A stretch of 64,000 nt of DNA from Neonectria sp. B-13 (GCA_002682825.1 NOKP01000036.1:124001-188000); one strand, 5' to 3'; shown: positions 1-13,334, counted from the first letter of the stretch. Numbers and translations are program-made. Notes: a model not told the origin generated them from the letters alone.

Positions 1-3000
1 TCTAAAGTCTTAGTAGCTCTTATATATTCTAACTATAGATTATTATAGTATTAATAAAGGATCTTTTATCTTATTATATATTGGTCTAGGATTACTAACC
101 TTCCTTTGAAGAAAAGAGTATCTTATGCATTATAGTAGTAATATCCCTAGTTCTTAGCTATTTCCTAAACCTTTACTAACTATTATTAATAGAATTGATC
201 TTTAGCTTATAGTCCTTAGACTAAGTCTTTTAACTTATAGGATAGTTATAAAAGAAATGTTATTTCTTTTTCTATAAGTTCTTTTATAATAGAGTATAAG
301 ATATATTACTCTAGAATAATAACCCTAGCTTTAATTAAGTCCTTATAGCATTATGAAGAGGCTGGCTCTTATTGAGTAGTTTCTAACTGTTCAATGGTTA
401 TATCTATAGCCTATTTAGTGCATATAGTAACTATAGAAATAAATACTAGGTCTAATGTTATATTAGGGGGTCTATTAGCCTAGGGCTGACTAAAAAGGGA
501 GGAGTTTTCTTAGGGCTTCTTGCTTATTAAGTTTGCTTTTATAGCCTATATAAATGCCTTAATAGTCTTATTCTTACCTAGTAAGTCCTTAATCATTTAG
601 TAGACTTTTAATATTAGTACCTTAATTAGGTTAAGTTTTTTAGTTAATATAGAGAGTATATTCTTATATACTATTTCCCTTACTATATAGTTTAGATACT
701 TTAATAGCCTATTAGCTAGATTAATAGCTCTTAGTTAATACTATATTTTAAAATCAAAAGGGGCTAATTAGTATACCTATCTAGTAAGCCTTCTCTAAAG
801 GTCTTATATAAAGGCTTAAACTATACTTATTAGGGCTATATAATCCATTAGTAGTATGAATTTCTTACTTAGTCCTAGAAGGTAGTAACTCTAGTGCTCT
901 AAGCTCTTAATAATAGCTAGTAGTTCCTATTAGCCTATAGCTTAATGCTATTCTATCTCTAAGAGCTTCTATAACTAGTAGGCAATAGGTTTCTACTGCT
1001 TATCTATTAGTTAGGATAGAATGCTTAATACTACCTTAGCTAAAGCATTAGTCTTAACCCTTAAGTAGAGTTCTAGATTCTAGTATTAGAGAACAATTAT
1101 AGAGTAGAAAGTATCCTTTAGTTCTTAAAAGGCCTTATCCTATTCCTTTATCTAATAGAATTTACCTATCTTATAACCTTTCTAACTACCTTTTAGTATT
1201 ATAGTAAGTAGCTCTATGATCTTAGAGTACTTAGGTATAAACTTCTAATAGAAATTATAGAATCCTAAAATAACTTAAATATCCTTAAAGTTCTTAGGTA
1301 TTAGCTATTTAATAACTATTTAGATTCTCTTTAGATCTATCTTAATCCTTTCTTAAGTAATAATATACCTAAGGAATTTAACCTCTTATTAATAAAATGT
1401 ATACTTAGATAGCTTAGTATATAGTTAGAAACTCTATAGCCTTTAAAGGACTTCTTTTATATCCTTAGTATATTAGTCTCTATCTTAAGAGTAGATTATA
1501 ATATTATCTAAGTATATAATATAGATTATATCTAATAGTCTAGTGAATGCTTAATAGATATATGCTTAGAATGTTATTAAAGTATTAGTTAACTTAAATA
1601 GTATAACTATATACTAAAAATGCCTATAGTATATTTAGAATATAGTCTTCTAATAGTTACTAGGCTTAATATGGATTTAGTAGTAAGTATCTTAAAGGTT
1701 AATCTTTATAATCTACTTAGCTCCTATAAGATAGTCTAATAAATCCTTAATCAATAGTAAAGGATAATAATTCTTAATTATAATTATATTAAGACCTTAA
1801 TAGTCTATATATAGCCTTAGTATACTATCCTTCTTAAGGATAAAGAGCACTAAGGCTCTAGCCTTACTAATGGATTATTCTATTTAACTACTTTAAAGGT
1901 ATTCCTTAATGTATTCTCTTAAGACCTTATCTTATTTCCTATTAGTAGAGTATAATAGTTCATATAAGGGTTTCTTTCCTTCCTAAAGGTCAATAGTATA
2001 CTCTACCCCCTCTAGAACTAGAAAGTCCTTAACTACTAGCTTACTAAAGGTACTATTTATCTCTTTAAGCTCTAGGGGAAGGGTTCTTAGTCCATTCTTT
2101 ATATCCTTATCTAGTATGCCTATTGATTACTTATCTAGTAATAGTATACTATAAATATATATTATAAAAGCTTTCTTACTATTCTTAATTAGCTCTTTTA
2201 TAAAGGTCTTTAGATCTATTAGAGTAATTAGCTTATAGCTCTATAAGTATATATAAGTATTAATTAGTATACCTTCTTTACCTATTAAGTCTAATAATAG
2301 AAGGAGATTAATAGTCCTAGTAGAGTATTATACTTTAGTAAATAGTTACTAGATCTTCTAGGGGTATCCCTAGGAATCAATCAAGAAGAATATCAATTAG
2401 TAGACTTATAATATAAAGGTAATAGTTCTATTAAAGCTAATAAGGCTTAGTACTTTCTAGTCCTTTAGTACTTTAAGGCCTAATTCTTTAACTAGCTTTA
2501 TACTAATAATATTAACCTAGGTATAAGTATTTATATCTACTTAGACTACTTACTCTTTATACATTCAAAGGATAATTACCTAGCCTTAAACAATCTATTT
2601 AATAAGCATTATTCTTAGCTTTAGTACTAGGGTTTTAGAGGTAACTCTAGTACCTACTTATTTCCTAATAAGTCTATATCCTTAATATAGTTATTAATCA
2701 ATTATATCTAAACTTTCTTCTTAGGGTAGCTTCCTTTAGTACCTTAGCTCTATAATTATTAGAAGAGCTTATAGTCTATAAATATATATTCTATTTTATT
2801 ATAGTTATAATACTTAATACTAAGTAAGGGACTTTTATTATACATTTAGTAATCTTATAGTCTTTAGGTAATAGAAGCATTCCTAGGGTATAATAGTCTA
2901 GGGCTCTATAAGCTACCTCTATTCAACAAGGAGCTATAGTATCTAAACTACCTATCTTAGCCCTAATAGTTTAATATTACCTTTCTAAGTTCTTCCTACT

Positions 3001-6000
3001 CCTTATATAAGATACTATACTTATAGCTATTGTTCTATATAGGCTTACTATTATAGTATATATATAGCTATAATCTCTTAGTCTTGTTTATTATATCTTA
3101 AGGGTTAATAAGGTCTACCTTTAGATAGTCTATTTCCTTATAGAAGGGTTTCTTTAGGCTATAGTAGTACTAGTATACTAGGTTAGGTTAGTTTTCCTAA
3201 TCTTCTATTCTTAGTAAAGTGTATATAGTAAGCTAGGCACTAAAATAGCTTATTAGTAACTAGTTATTACTCTATTAAAGCTCTAATAGTTTATTATATA
3301 ACTATTAGTCTTATAGTAATAAGTCTATATATCTTTTGTAGATAAAGTTAAGAAAATCATTCTAAGAAGGTTCTATAAGATTCTCTATATAATTATACTA
3401 TTATATCTATAGTAAATAGCTAAACTTTATTATAGATTATTTAATCTTCTAAGTATTTAAGTAGCCTACTTAAAGGCTATTCTTTACTTTAATTATATAG
3501 ATTTAATTATTAACTTAGACTTCTATAGTATTATCCTATAGGAGTTAATAGTTATATATAGAAGGTTTATTCTAATCCTTTTTAGGTATAGTAATTACTA
3601 GTCATTTAGTGAGTTATCTTATGAATTCTATCTATTAAGCTATTTACTATATGAATATTCTAATAATTACTTATAGCTTAGATTCCTTTTAGTCTTAGCT
3701 TTATTATAGATAGGATTCTAAATATTCTTTATATAATTACTATTAATCATAGTTATTTAACTCTTATAATGCCTCTTAGTATAATTATTAAGATTCTAAG
3801 TATTCTCTATATAGTCATAGAATGTTTAAATAGCCCTAGTGCTTATTATGCATTAGGGACTAATTCTAATATTAAAAGCTATTATTATAGATATTAGAAG
3901 TCTTACTCTTAGATAGATAGTGATTTATAGCTTTTAGTAGTATAGAACTCCCTAAAAAGGGATAGGTTCCTATAGCTTCTACTAATATAGCTAGGAATAG
4001 TACTTTCTAGTTATTTACTATTTCTTCTATAATTAGTTATTCTACTGATTAAAGAGTGTTTTATCCTGGCTCCTTTAGGACTATAGCTTATATTACTTCC
4101 TTGATTATTAGTTCCCCCTATAAGGGATTTTCTACTGATTAGGGAATAGTTAGTAGTTATATTATCTATGCTAGAGTTAATTATAGATTCTTTATTGCTA
4201 TAATATTCATACTAGTTACCTAGGTAGGTATAAAAGTTAAAGAATTATAAAGGTTGGTTTAACTAGGGTGAGATATTAGGCTTGAAGGGTAGGTATTAGT
4301 ATATTGTAAGACTTTAACTTTATAAGCAGTCAGAGAGTGCTTACTAAGGACTCTATATAGTCCTTATGGAGCTAGGCCCCTAGTCATAGTAGCTATAGTA
4401 GCTTTACTCTAAGGTTGGCTGTATAGGTCCATCCTCTTACAAATATTATTAAAGTCTAAGAACTAAATCCTTTAATAGGCAAATAAGACTCTTAGTAAGC
4501 AGTATAGAACAAAAAGAATCTACTTATAGAATAGAGGGAAAATGACTGTAGAAGAAGGAAGGGAAGCAATTGATCAAATAGATATTAATATATAGGTATA
4601 GGCTAAATTGTTAAAAAGTAGTAAGTAAGAAGAGTTAGTACAACTAAAGGAAAGGTACTATAGAATTTATAGAAAGACTGACTATAATATAAGGACTTAT
4701 TAGACTATAATTAAGACCTCTAAAGAAGAGTATAATAATTAGTTTTAATTGATTAAATAGTTTATTATATTTTTATTAAAGTTTTAATTTTAAAGGTTAA
4801 GAAAAGTGTTATACTTACTTATTTATTGTACTTACTTATTAAGTATATTATCCTTAAATGCTATATTCATAATACTATATACTACTAGGTTTCCTAGGAT
4901 ATTAATTAGTAAATATAGGATAGTTATAATCTAAAAGCTAAGCCTTAAAAATAGGTTTTCTTAGTAGATTCCTAAAAGGTAATTAAATAGAGAAAGTAAT
5001 ACTTCTCTATTTAATCTTATTTAATTTTAAGTCTTTACTACTTAATATAACAAATAGTAATATTTACAATAGGTATTAACTTTTTTAAATTATATAGATC
5101 TTATAACTAAGCTAGTTTAATATCCTTATACTTAATTTATAGAATACTTATAGGTCTTTAGCTATTAATAGTACTAAGGAGGAGAGTAATATAGAAGGTA
5201 GTATAAGCTTAGGAACTATAGGAAATATCTACTAAGTAGGTCTATAATATAATAAGAATTAGTATTATATTCTCTACTATTACCTTTTGTTTTATAAAAG
5301 TCTAAGTAAGTAAAAGGCCTAAGTTAATTACTAATTATAGAAGCTACTATATAATAATAAATAATAGACCCTTAAGTAAGGATATTAGACTGATCTATAC
5401 TAGCTTATAAGCTACTTTGCTAGAACTGCTCTTAAACTAGGAAGAATAGATTAAAGTCTAAATATTTATATCCTATAGATTCTACTACTATTTTAGCTCT
5501 ATAACTAATATATTAGCTACTTTTACTAATGCTAATTAGTAGTATTTTAGTATAGTACTAGTATTTATCTTTTATACTTATTTAACTTCTTTAAGACTAA
5601 GTATAATACATTCTTTCAATAAGACCTTAATAAAGGCTTTAAGGAAAGTCTTAAGCTAGTAGAAGATATCTTCTAATCTAAGTATAAACTTAACTTAGAT
5701 AGCCTTAGACTTATAATTTATTCCCTTAGTAAACCTAGGTCTTAATTAGATATTAAGATTAATAATAAATAGAGAATATATACTATATTTATATATTCTA
5801 TACTCTATCCTAGTATTATAATATCTTTATAGTAATATAAGTATTATTTAATAAGTTCTCCTAATAGTTATCCTTATTATACTAAGATTCTTTAAAGTCA
5901 AACTAGAGCTATATAATATAGATATAAGAGAATAGATAAAAGATAATAAAGTTAAAGTAAAAAGATAGTCTAAAAGAATATATATAAAGAGAGCTTTATC

Positions 6001-6300
6001 TTATTTAGAAGTTACTATCTAATAGATTATCTAATTACCTAAAGATATAATAAAAAAGTATATAGGGATTAATACATATAGATAGCTTTACTTTATAACC
6101 TAGCTTAATTAAAATAAAGAACTAAAGTTAGATAAGGAAAAGAGAGAGTATAGCAGTTAAAGAGGCCTAAGCATCCAGATAAAGTAAGAGCATACTACTA
6201 TCTAGTGCATAAGAATAGAAAATAATCAAAGGCCCTATAGTTCTCTGTATAAGGCCAGTACTATTTCAGGGCTCTAGATAGAGCAGTAAAACCTTAGGCT
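1..6300. repeat. AT-rich RIP-like block with Ty3/Gypsy remains
   Basis: The whole stretch is A+T rich, full of TAG/TAA/TTA, and has no open frame of gene length. This composition matches C:G to T:A hypermutation of repeats (RIP), known in Pezizomycotina. A retroelement polymerase can still be read on the minus strand near 1195-1622 (separate entry). The rest, including 4500-6300 where some stretches look less mutated, I could not assign. No long terminal repeat pair was recognised by eye. Base composition changes sharply near 6300, where normal genic sequence begins. Confidence 0.85.
1000..1650 (-). mobile_element. Ty3/Gypsy reverse transcriptase relic, RIP-mutated
   Basis: Reading the minus strand, three reverse transcriptase landmarks appear in the correct order. 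Near 1622-1556 the frame reads VILFKLTNTLITF, corresponding to the family's V-x-P-F-G-L-x-N-A-P-x-x-F. Near 1517-1488 it reads YLDNIIIYS, corresponding to the catalytic Y-x-D-D box with one D changed to N. Near 1282-1195 it reads VILGFYNFY followed by a stop and KFIP, matching the F-L-G-x-x-N-F-Y-R-x-F-I segment before RNase H. Many differences and stops are explained by C to T or G to A. A faint RNase H start lies near 1080-1030; integrase downstream is only suspected. Dead element. Confidence 0.85.
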
Positions 6301-6370
6301 AAAGGGCTTATCGAAAGGAGTTAGGGGGGGTAAACTAGAGTGCCTTAGGTTGGACTATCTTGTAGGAGAG

Positions 6371-6460
6371 AGACCCTATCTGCTCTCCCTTAGTCAAGCT
6401 AAGAAGCAGCAGATTAGTACTCGGGTCGGTGATGACCAGGGAATCCCTGCTGTTGTATGT
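6371..6460 (+). pseudogene. 5'-truncated, mutated 5S rRNA copy
   Basis: This stretch aligns with the last ~90 nt of the intact 5S gene at 17082-17200. It shares the block from CTCTCCCTTAGTCAAGCT through the TCGGGTCGGTGA core to the terminal TGTTGTATGT. The 5' third is missing or unrecognisable, and there is no TATA-like box at the expected place. Most differences from the intact copy are C to T or G to A (for example GACGACC to GATGACC), as expected of RIP. It sits at the border between the AT-rich block and the genic island. A weak T run follows at 6471-6475. Confidence 0.75.
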
Positions 6461-7313
6461 TTAACTTTTTGTATCTGTGCGATCTTTTGCATTTGAGGAG
6501 ATCCAGCTATCGGCGGCATCGCTTCTCTTTTTTTTCTGTTAAATGGCCAAGCAAGGCTTGTTGCTGAAAGACGGGTTGAAACTTGGGAAGAGTTTAGAGC
6601 ATTGGTTTTCGGATACAGGGAAAAGTGGGTATAGGGTGGCCGTGCAAGAGAAAGTCGAAAAGAATTCTGGCAACGTTGTGGAATTCATGATGGAGAGTCA
6701 GTGTTCGTCAACTTAGCTTGCATATGATGGTGTATTTGAATTGGTAATTTCTAATGCGTTGTCTCCCTGTGTCGTCATGATTCCATTTGCCCCATTCAAG
6801 TACCTGGCATTGTATGGTCTGGTTGGTGCGGCCTGGCATAGAATTCATATCTGAGGACTCGCGTTGATGTAAAACAACAGGCGGACGCGACTTTATCAAA
6901 TTTTTGCACAAATGAGGGTTGCTACAGGTACTCTCCGACAGACTGCTTCCAGGTGCCAGCATTCGTTTAGGCGGCAACCAACAATGTGCAGGAGGCACCT
7001 ATGCGGGAGGCCGACCAGTTGCGTGCCGCCAACCAACGCGACCGGCAATCTGACAATTCACATTGTGGAAACACACCAGTTAGGTGATCTGACTGGTTGC
7101 CTTGTTTCTGTTTGCTTCTTTCTTCCACCGCGTCAGTAACTGGCTTGTTTTCCGGGCCAGACTGGATTCCCCCGTTGCTCCTTTTCAACTTTTCAGCATC
7201 CTACACCTACACCAACTTTCCTCCGACACGAGACGAAACGTCAACCTGAGACCCTGCTCGAGAGAGCCAAGAAAGAAGAAGACAGAAGACAGAAGACAGA
7301 AGACAGCCGAGAC
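6461..7313 (+). other. upstream region of the helicase gene
   Basis: About 850 bp of balanced composition lie between the 5S relic and the helicase start codon. Short frames on both strands show no domain. The region should hold the promoter and 5' UTR of the downstream gene. Just before the start codon are four tandem copies of AGAAGAC (7277-7304) in a purine-rich leader. Confidence 0.5.
7277..7304 (+). repeat. AGAAGAC x4 tandem repeat in 5' leader
   Basis: Four perfect consecutive copies of the 7-mer AGAAGAC lie 10-37 nt before the start codon of the helicase gene, most likely in its 5' UTR. Confidence 0.9.
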
Positions 7314-10300
7314 ATGGCGCCCAACGGGAGGTAAGTGTTCACCGCTGTCCAGCCTGCTGCGTCATGTTGAGACTGACAAGCAACCAGAGGTGGCCGTCGT
7401 GGACCAGGCATACCGGACTCCCGCAACACCTGCTTCGAGTTCAAGCGTAAGGGGTCCTGCAAGTTTGAAAATCGCTGCAGATACTTTCACGATGGCCAAC
7501 AGCGAGCTTCCGGCTTCCGCCCCTCAAACAACGGCCCCGACCCTGCCCGCGATGGAAAGCTGCGAGAGTGGCGGCGACTGTTTGACAGAGGCGAGATGGG
7601 CTCACACTCACTTGACATGACTGCTTCAGCCGTCAGCCGATTCTTCCAGCTTGGTCTGGAGCTGATGGACGGCGATGTCGGCGCTGCCCAGGAAGCCATC
7701 AAGTTGCTGGCGACCGATCCTGGCTTGGCCTTTATCAAGGCTGTCGCGGACCGACACATCCCAGCTGCCCCCGACAGCCAAGCGGCAAGGATCACATTGT
7801 GGGAGACCGAGATCAAGCCCATGTTCACGCTCATTACCCATCCTTGCGTGGTGGACTCGGCCGTCCTGGAACAGCAAGTTGCGACCGTCTTCAACTTCGT
7901 CCTGGGGGTTGGCGGTGCGCGCATGACAAGGGTCTTCTACTACACGACCCGGCTTGTCAAATCCCCGATGACTTCACGGATGGCAACGACAGAGCTGTCT
8001 CTTTCTGTGCTTTCCAAGGTCTTCGACTGCAACACGAACAACATGATCCACCCCGAGTTCGCCAAGCTGGTTTCCGAATTTGCCAAGGTTGTCGAGGACG
8101 TTTCCAACCCAGACGAAGAATTTTCCCGTCTACAGGCCTCCAAGTACCTCGAGTATATGCAGCAACGTCTGGATGTTGGTAATAATGTTCCAGACCTACA
8201 ACGCAGACCCCAAATTCCCATCACCCGAGAGACGTTCGTCCTCAGGCGAGATCTCCCTGGCGTCTTGTCCGCCGATGGACCACGCCACGACAACGACCAC
8301 GCGGATATCACCAAGATCAAGATCATGCCCACCTACGACGAGATCATCTCTCCACGCGGAGAGTACCTGCCGACCAACGACCCTGCTGAATGGCACACCC
8401 AGGGCATCCGTGGCCGCCTCGACCGGGAGTTCCGCCTCGTTAGGGAAGATACTGTCGGCCAACTTCGAGACGCCGTTCGGGAGATGCTCGAGTCTGTCCG
8501 TAACCAAGACAACAAGCAGTCTCGTCGACCCCAAAACAGCCTCAGAATATACACCTATGATTTTCCAGTTGCGATCGACGTCAATATAAACAGAGTCACC
8601 GGGCTGGAGATGACAGTCAGGTGCTCCCAGCCCCAACCCGTCGCCAAGATGACCCTTAAGAAACGGAAGGACTGGTGGATGCAATCGAAACGGCTTCAGG
8701 CCGGAGCACTCGTGTGCCTCTTTGACGTCACTGGCTCAATGCTCTTCTGCGTTGTGTCTGACACAACCATGAGAAGCAAGGACGACAAGGAGGCTCGTAA
8801 GGTCCATGTCGCCCAGTCGGACGAGGCCCCGCGGACACAGGAGCAGCTCACGCTCTCAGACGACCACGCTTGCCTCTTCGTCAACCTCAAGCTCGTCGAC
8901 GCAGGAAGAAATGAGATCACACAAGCGATGCGATGGTATCGGCACGTGGGCTCGTCCCTTCGTCGATATCTCGTCGAGTTCCCTGGTGTCCTTCTCGACT
9001 CGTTCAAGCACACTCTATCAGCCCTCCAACAGATGCACGAAAGGCCCAGCATTCCATTCCAAGCCCTCTTGGCGCCATCGGAGAGTTCGTCCTCGGAAGT
9101 CGAGGTGAAGCCGCCTCAATACGCAAGAAGGGCTGGCTTCACATTCGATTTGAGTTGCCTCACCACCGACAAGATTCCATTCACCATAGATCCTCGGAGC
9201 CCTCCTGCCCCTGGTACACTCGCATCTCAGTCGACACTCGACCCGACGCAGTCTGCAGGTCTTTTGAACACTCTTTCAAGAGAGCTGTCCCTTATACAAG
9301 GCCCCCCTGGCACCGGGAAGAGCTACACCGGCGAGAAGATTGTCAAGGTGTTGTTGAGAAGCAAGACGACGGCTAAGCTTGGTCCTATCCTGTGCGTCTG
9401 CTACACCAACCACGCACTGGACCAACTTCTCGAGCATCTTCTTGATGACGCAACCAAAAGCATCATCCGAATCGGATCTCGCTCAAAGTCGGAACGCCTC
9501 CAAAATCTCAACCTGCGCACTGTCGTCAAATCATTCATTCGCACCAAGGCGGAAAAGAGCGGCCTTTACAACGCGGAACAAACCATCCGCGATCTTGTCC
9601 AGGAGGGCAACATCCTGCTGAAAGAACTGTCAGCCTGCCACTCCTGGAACACAGTGAAGACGTTTTTAGCCTCAGAGAACCGCCGACAACACGCTGAGCT
9701 CTTCGGAGAGAACCAAGATGGGTGGACTAGGGTTGTTCACCAACCGGAAACCATCATTGACAGGTGGCTTGCGGGCGGACATGAGATTCTGCGACCGCCT
9801 GTCCCGCTGGAAACATTGAAGGTTACTCACGTGCGTAGCATGTCCCACACCGAGCGACGGCAGTTACATCGCCACTGGACCAAGATGATTCGAGACCCGA
9901 TCATCGCGAAGCTATCGAGACTCCAAGAGAACTATGACGAAGCAATCAAGCACCGAGATCAAATCCGCGGAGACGTCGACCTGCGTTGTCTCCAACAAGC
10001 CGATGTCGTTGGTGTCACCACAACCGGCCTCGCGAGAAACCTCGACTCGCTCCGAAAGCTAAGATGCAAGATCATGCTCTGCGAAGAGGCTGGCGAGGTC
10101 CTTGAGGCACACATCCTGACTGCTCTTCTCCCTTCGGTAGAGCACGCCATCTTGATTGGAGACCACCTTCAACTACGGCCCCAGATACAGAACTACGATC
10201 TTCAAAGCACGAATCCTCGCGGTCGGCAGTACTCACTCGACATGTCGCTCTTCGAAAGACTGGTTCAGCCTCCACATGACACGGACCTGCGAGTGCCCTA

Positions 10301-13300
10301 CAGCATTCTGGAGACGCAAAGACGAATGCATCCGTCCATCGCCGAGCTGGTTCGATCAACGCTGTACCCGTCTCTCAAGGACGCCGATGCCGTGGGAGAC
10401 TATCCTGAAGTGGTAGGCATGAAGAGGCGACTGTTTTGGTTTCAACACGACCAGCTGGAGACTGCAGGCGAGAACAACGACTCCATCACCACGTCTCGAT
10501 CCAATACTTTTGAAGTCGAGATGACTGCCGCTCTCGTCTCTCACCTCTCCAAGCAAGGGACGTACGCCCCAGGCGACATTGCAGTCCTCACGCCGTACCT
10601 CGGACAACTGCAACTCCTTCGTCGTAGAATGGAGTCCATGTTCGAGATCTGCGTCAACGATCGGGATCTGGATGAGCTGGAGGCGCTGCAGGCTGACAGT
10701 TCCGAGACCCTGCCGTCTTCGTCTCTTGTCAGCAAAACTACCCTTCTCAACAGCGTCAGGGTCGCAACCGTCGACAACTTCCAGGGTGAGGAAGCCAAAG
10801 TCATCGTGATATCTCTGGTCCGAAGCAATCCCCAGCACAACTGCGGCTTCCTCAGAACGAATAACCGGATCAACGTCCTCCTCTCGCGAGCGCAACACGG
10901 CATGTACATCATCGGAAACTCGGATACATACAAAGAAGTTCCCATGTGGGCAGACGTCACAAGGATGCTTGCTGCCAACGACAACTTGGGTCCAAAGCTT
11001 GAACTTCAATGCCCTCGACATCCGAAAACGCCGATTCTCGTCTCTCAGCCGGACCACTTTTTACAATTCTCGCCGGAGAGCGGTTGTAACCTGCCATGTG
11101 ACAAGAGACTTTTATGTGGGCATGCTTGCACTGGAAGATGCCACTCCGATAATCTCCACCTCGCCGTCAAGTGTCTAGAGGACTGTCTCCGGTTGAAGAA
11201 AGGTTGTGATCATGCTTGTCCACTTCGATGCGGAGAGCGCTGCCACCCGAAGTGCCAGGTTGTGCTGAAGAATACATTCCTCAAGCTTCCGTGCGGACAT
11301 GAACTTGAATCACCTCGATGCTGGGAGGCTCAATGTCCCTCTTCGGTGCGATGTACTACCACGGTCACACGGACAGTTCCTGGTTGTAATCATGCGGTGC
11401 AAGTCCAATGTCACGAAGACGTCACCGCCGCCAATTATCAATGCACCGCCATGTGTGGCAGCCATCGTCTTTGTGGTCATACCTGCAAAAGCATCTGTCG
11501 TGTTTGCAATACACGACAAGAAGACGTGGTCACGAAACAGAACCATGGTATATGCAAGCAGCAATGCAGCCGAGGCTATTCCACCTGTCAACACAAATGC
11601 ACCCAGAGTTGTCACGGCGAAGCCCCGTGTAAGCCGTGCATGGAGCGATGCGAAGTGCGTTGCAGCCATTCGAGGTGCAGCAAGGCTTGTAATGAGCCTT
11701 GTGTTCCTTGTGCCGAAGAGAAGTGTGAGTCGAGCTGTGCTCACTCCAAATGTACAGCGCCTTGCGCCGCCCCCTGCGACTGGGTGCCGTGTTCTTTGAG
11801 GTGCGAAGAGATACTTGACTGTGGTCATCAGTGTAAGTTGAGCCGGTTCGGGTTGTCAAATTTGGTACTGATGGGTATAATAGGTCCCTCTCTTTGTGGT
11901 GAGACTTGTCCAAACTCAACATACTGCCAGCAGTGCGCATCCGAAGACATCAAGTCTCTATGTGTTGACTTTCTCGAGATGAAGGAATATCACGAGGTGG
12001 ATCTGAACGAGGAGCCTTGCGTCTTCCCTGACTGTGGCCACTTCTTGACCGTCTCGTCCATGGATGGCCAGATGTCCATGGCAGCCCACTACGACCTGGA
12101 TGAGAATGGGCTCCCAAAAAACCTTCTGGGGAGCTCGAAGCCGTTTTCTATGGACCAAGAGGGAATCAAGACATGTGCTACTTGTCGCGGTTCGCTTCGA
12201 AACATCTCGAGATACGGCCGTATCGTGCGACGCGCCATGCTGGACGAATCAACAAAGAAGTTCATCTCTTGGTCTAACGCTAAGCACCTCTCGCTTGCGA
12301 GGGGTCTCCTCGCAGAACAGGAAAAGTTGTCCCAGACAATCCAAACTCCCATTCTCGCTCAGCAGGCCGAGGCGACTGGCAACTTGACGCTCGCCGGGTC
12401 ATGTCAGAGACAACTTGACACTTTGAAGGGCTATGTTTGCAAAGGACGATACAACACCATCATGAACTTCCGAAAACGAGTCGCAGCCTACGAGAAGCAG
12501 GTGCGAAAGGAGGAACAGCCGTTCCAGCGGGTTGCCGAACTGGTCAGGCATGCAAACCTCCGGCGTGGCACAAGCAATGAGTTCCGCTACGACCAATCCA
12601 TTGTGCAGAGCAAGGGGGCACTTCTTGCACTTGTGTTGTTGTTGAAGTTGGATGTTGTTATTCTCTCCGACTTCTTGGGCCTTTTTTCTCTCATGGGATC
12701 GGCGTCTGCTCGGTCTGATGTAAGGCTGGACCTTTCAGTCTTCTTAGTCAATTGCGAGAAGGTGATCCAACTTGCACAAATCACAACGCACCCCAAAGAA
12801 GAGACACAGGGTCATATATGCTCCGCTCAGCTGTGTGCGATCTCCCGCTCCTTGGTTTTGCCTGCAACACAGCAAGCAGGCACAACTCAGACATCGACAA
12901 AGCCAGAAGCTTCTTCACCGCCATCAGCCACACAAACGGCAGAGACGACCGAGGAACTAAAGAAAAGAGGCCTTGCGCATGTCAAGCAGGCCAGAGAACT
13001 GCTCGAAAAGTACCAATTGGTAGCCCTGCTCAAGAGCGAGATCGACGCTGTTGAGGAAGCATTGAATGGCTTCACGTACCGTCCAGTCACCGCGGAGGAG
13101 ATGAGAGAAATATATAATGCGTCGACGGCAGAGCTCTTAGGAACCGGGCATTGGTACACCTGTGAGAATGACCATCCGTTCACCATCAACAACTGTGGCA
13201 TGGCAATGGAGGAAGCCACATGTCCTGAGTGTGGTGCCCGTATTGGCGGGCGAGATCACGTATCAGTTGAGGGTGTGAGACATGCAACTGAGATTGAGGA

Positions 13301-13334
13301 AATTGCGAGAGGGTTTGGGGGAGTTAGACTGTAG
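7314..13334 (+). CDS. ZNFX1-family protein: CCCH finger, SF1 helicase, NF-X1 repeats, RZ finger
   Basis: About 1970 aa. The start at 7314 is chosen because splicing 7331-7387 (GTAAGT...CAG, CTGAC branch) joins MAPNGR to an N-terminal CCCH finger (C-x8-C-x5-C-x3-H, residues 21-40), which a start at 7596 would lose. The SF1 helicase has its P-loop GPPGTGKS near residue 643, an EEAGE-type Walker B near 904, and late motifs VDNFQGEE and INVLLSRA. A long Cys/His array of NF-X1 repeats follows (about 1240-1480). A C-terminal RZ-type finger (residues about 1905-1945, H-W-Y-x-C...CPECGARIGG) ends the protein. A probable in-frame 51-nt intron is 11833-11883. Family members act in RNA surveillance and small-RNA silencing; S. 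pombe Hrr1 works in RNAi-directed heterochromatin. That role here is inferred. Confidence 0.9.

Noticed and set aside
130..470. Possible integrase segment of the Gypsy element (minus strand)
   Set aside because: Faint resemblance only; catalytic residues cannot be placed in one frame with confidence.
3030..3070. Possible zinc-knuckle remnant (minus strand) of a retroelement gag
   Set aside because: Not all differences are RIP-type transitions and only part of the C-x2-C-x4-H-x4-C pattern can be argued.
7102..7620. 172-codon plus-strand frame upstream of and overlapping the helicase
   Set aside because: It overlaps exon 1, intron 1 and the CCCH exon of the helicase in another frame and has no domain.
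11310..11940. Long antisense frames under the NF-X1 array
   Set aside because: They are shadows created by the Cys-rich repeats of the sense gene.
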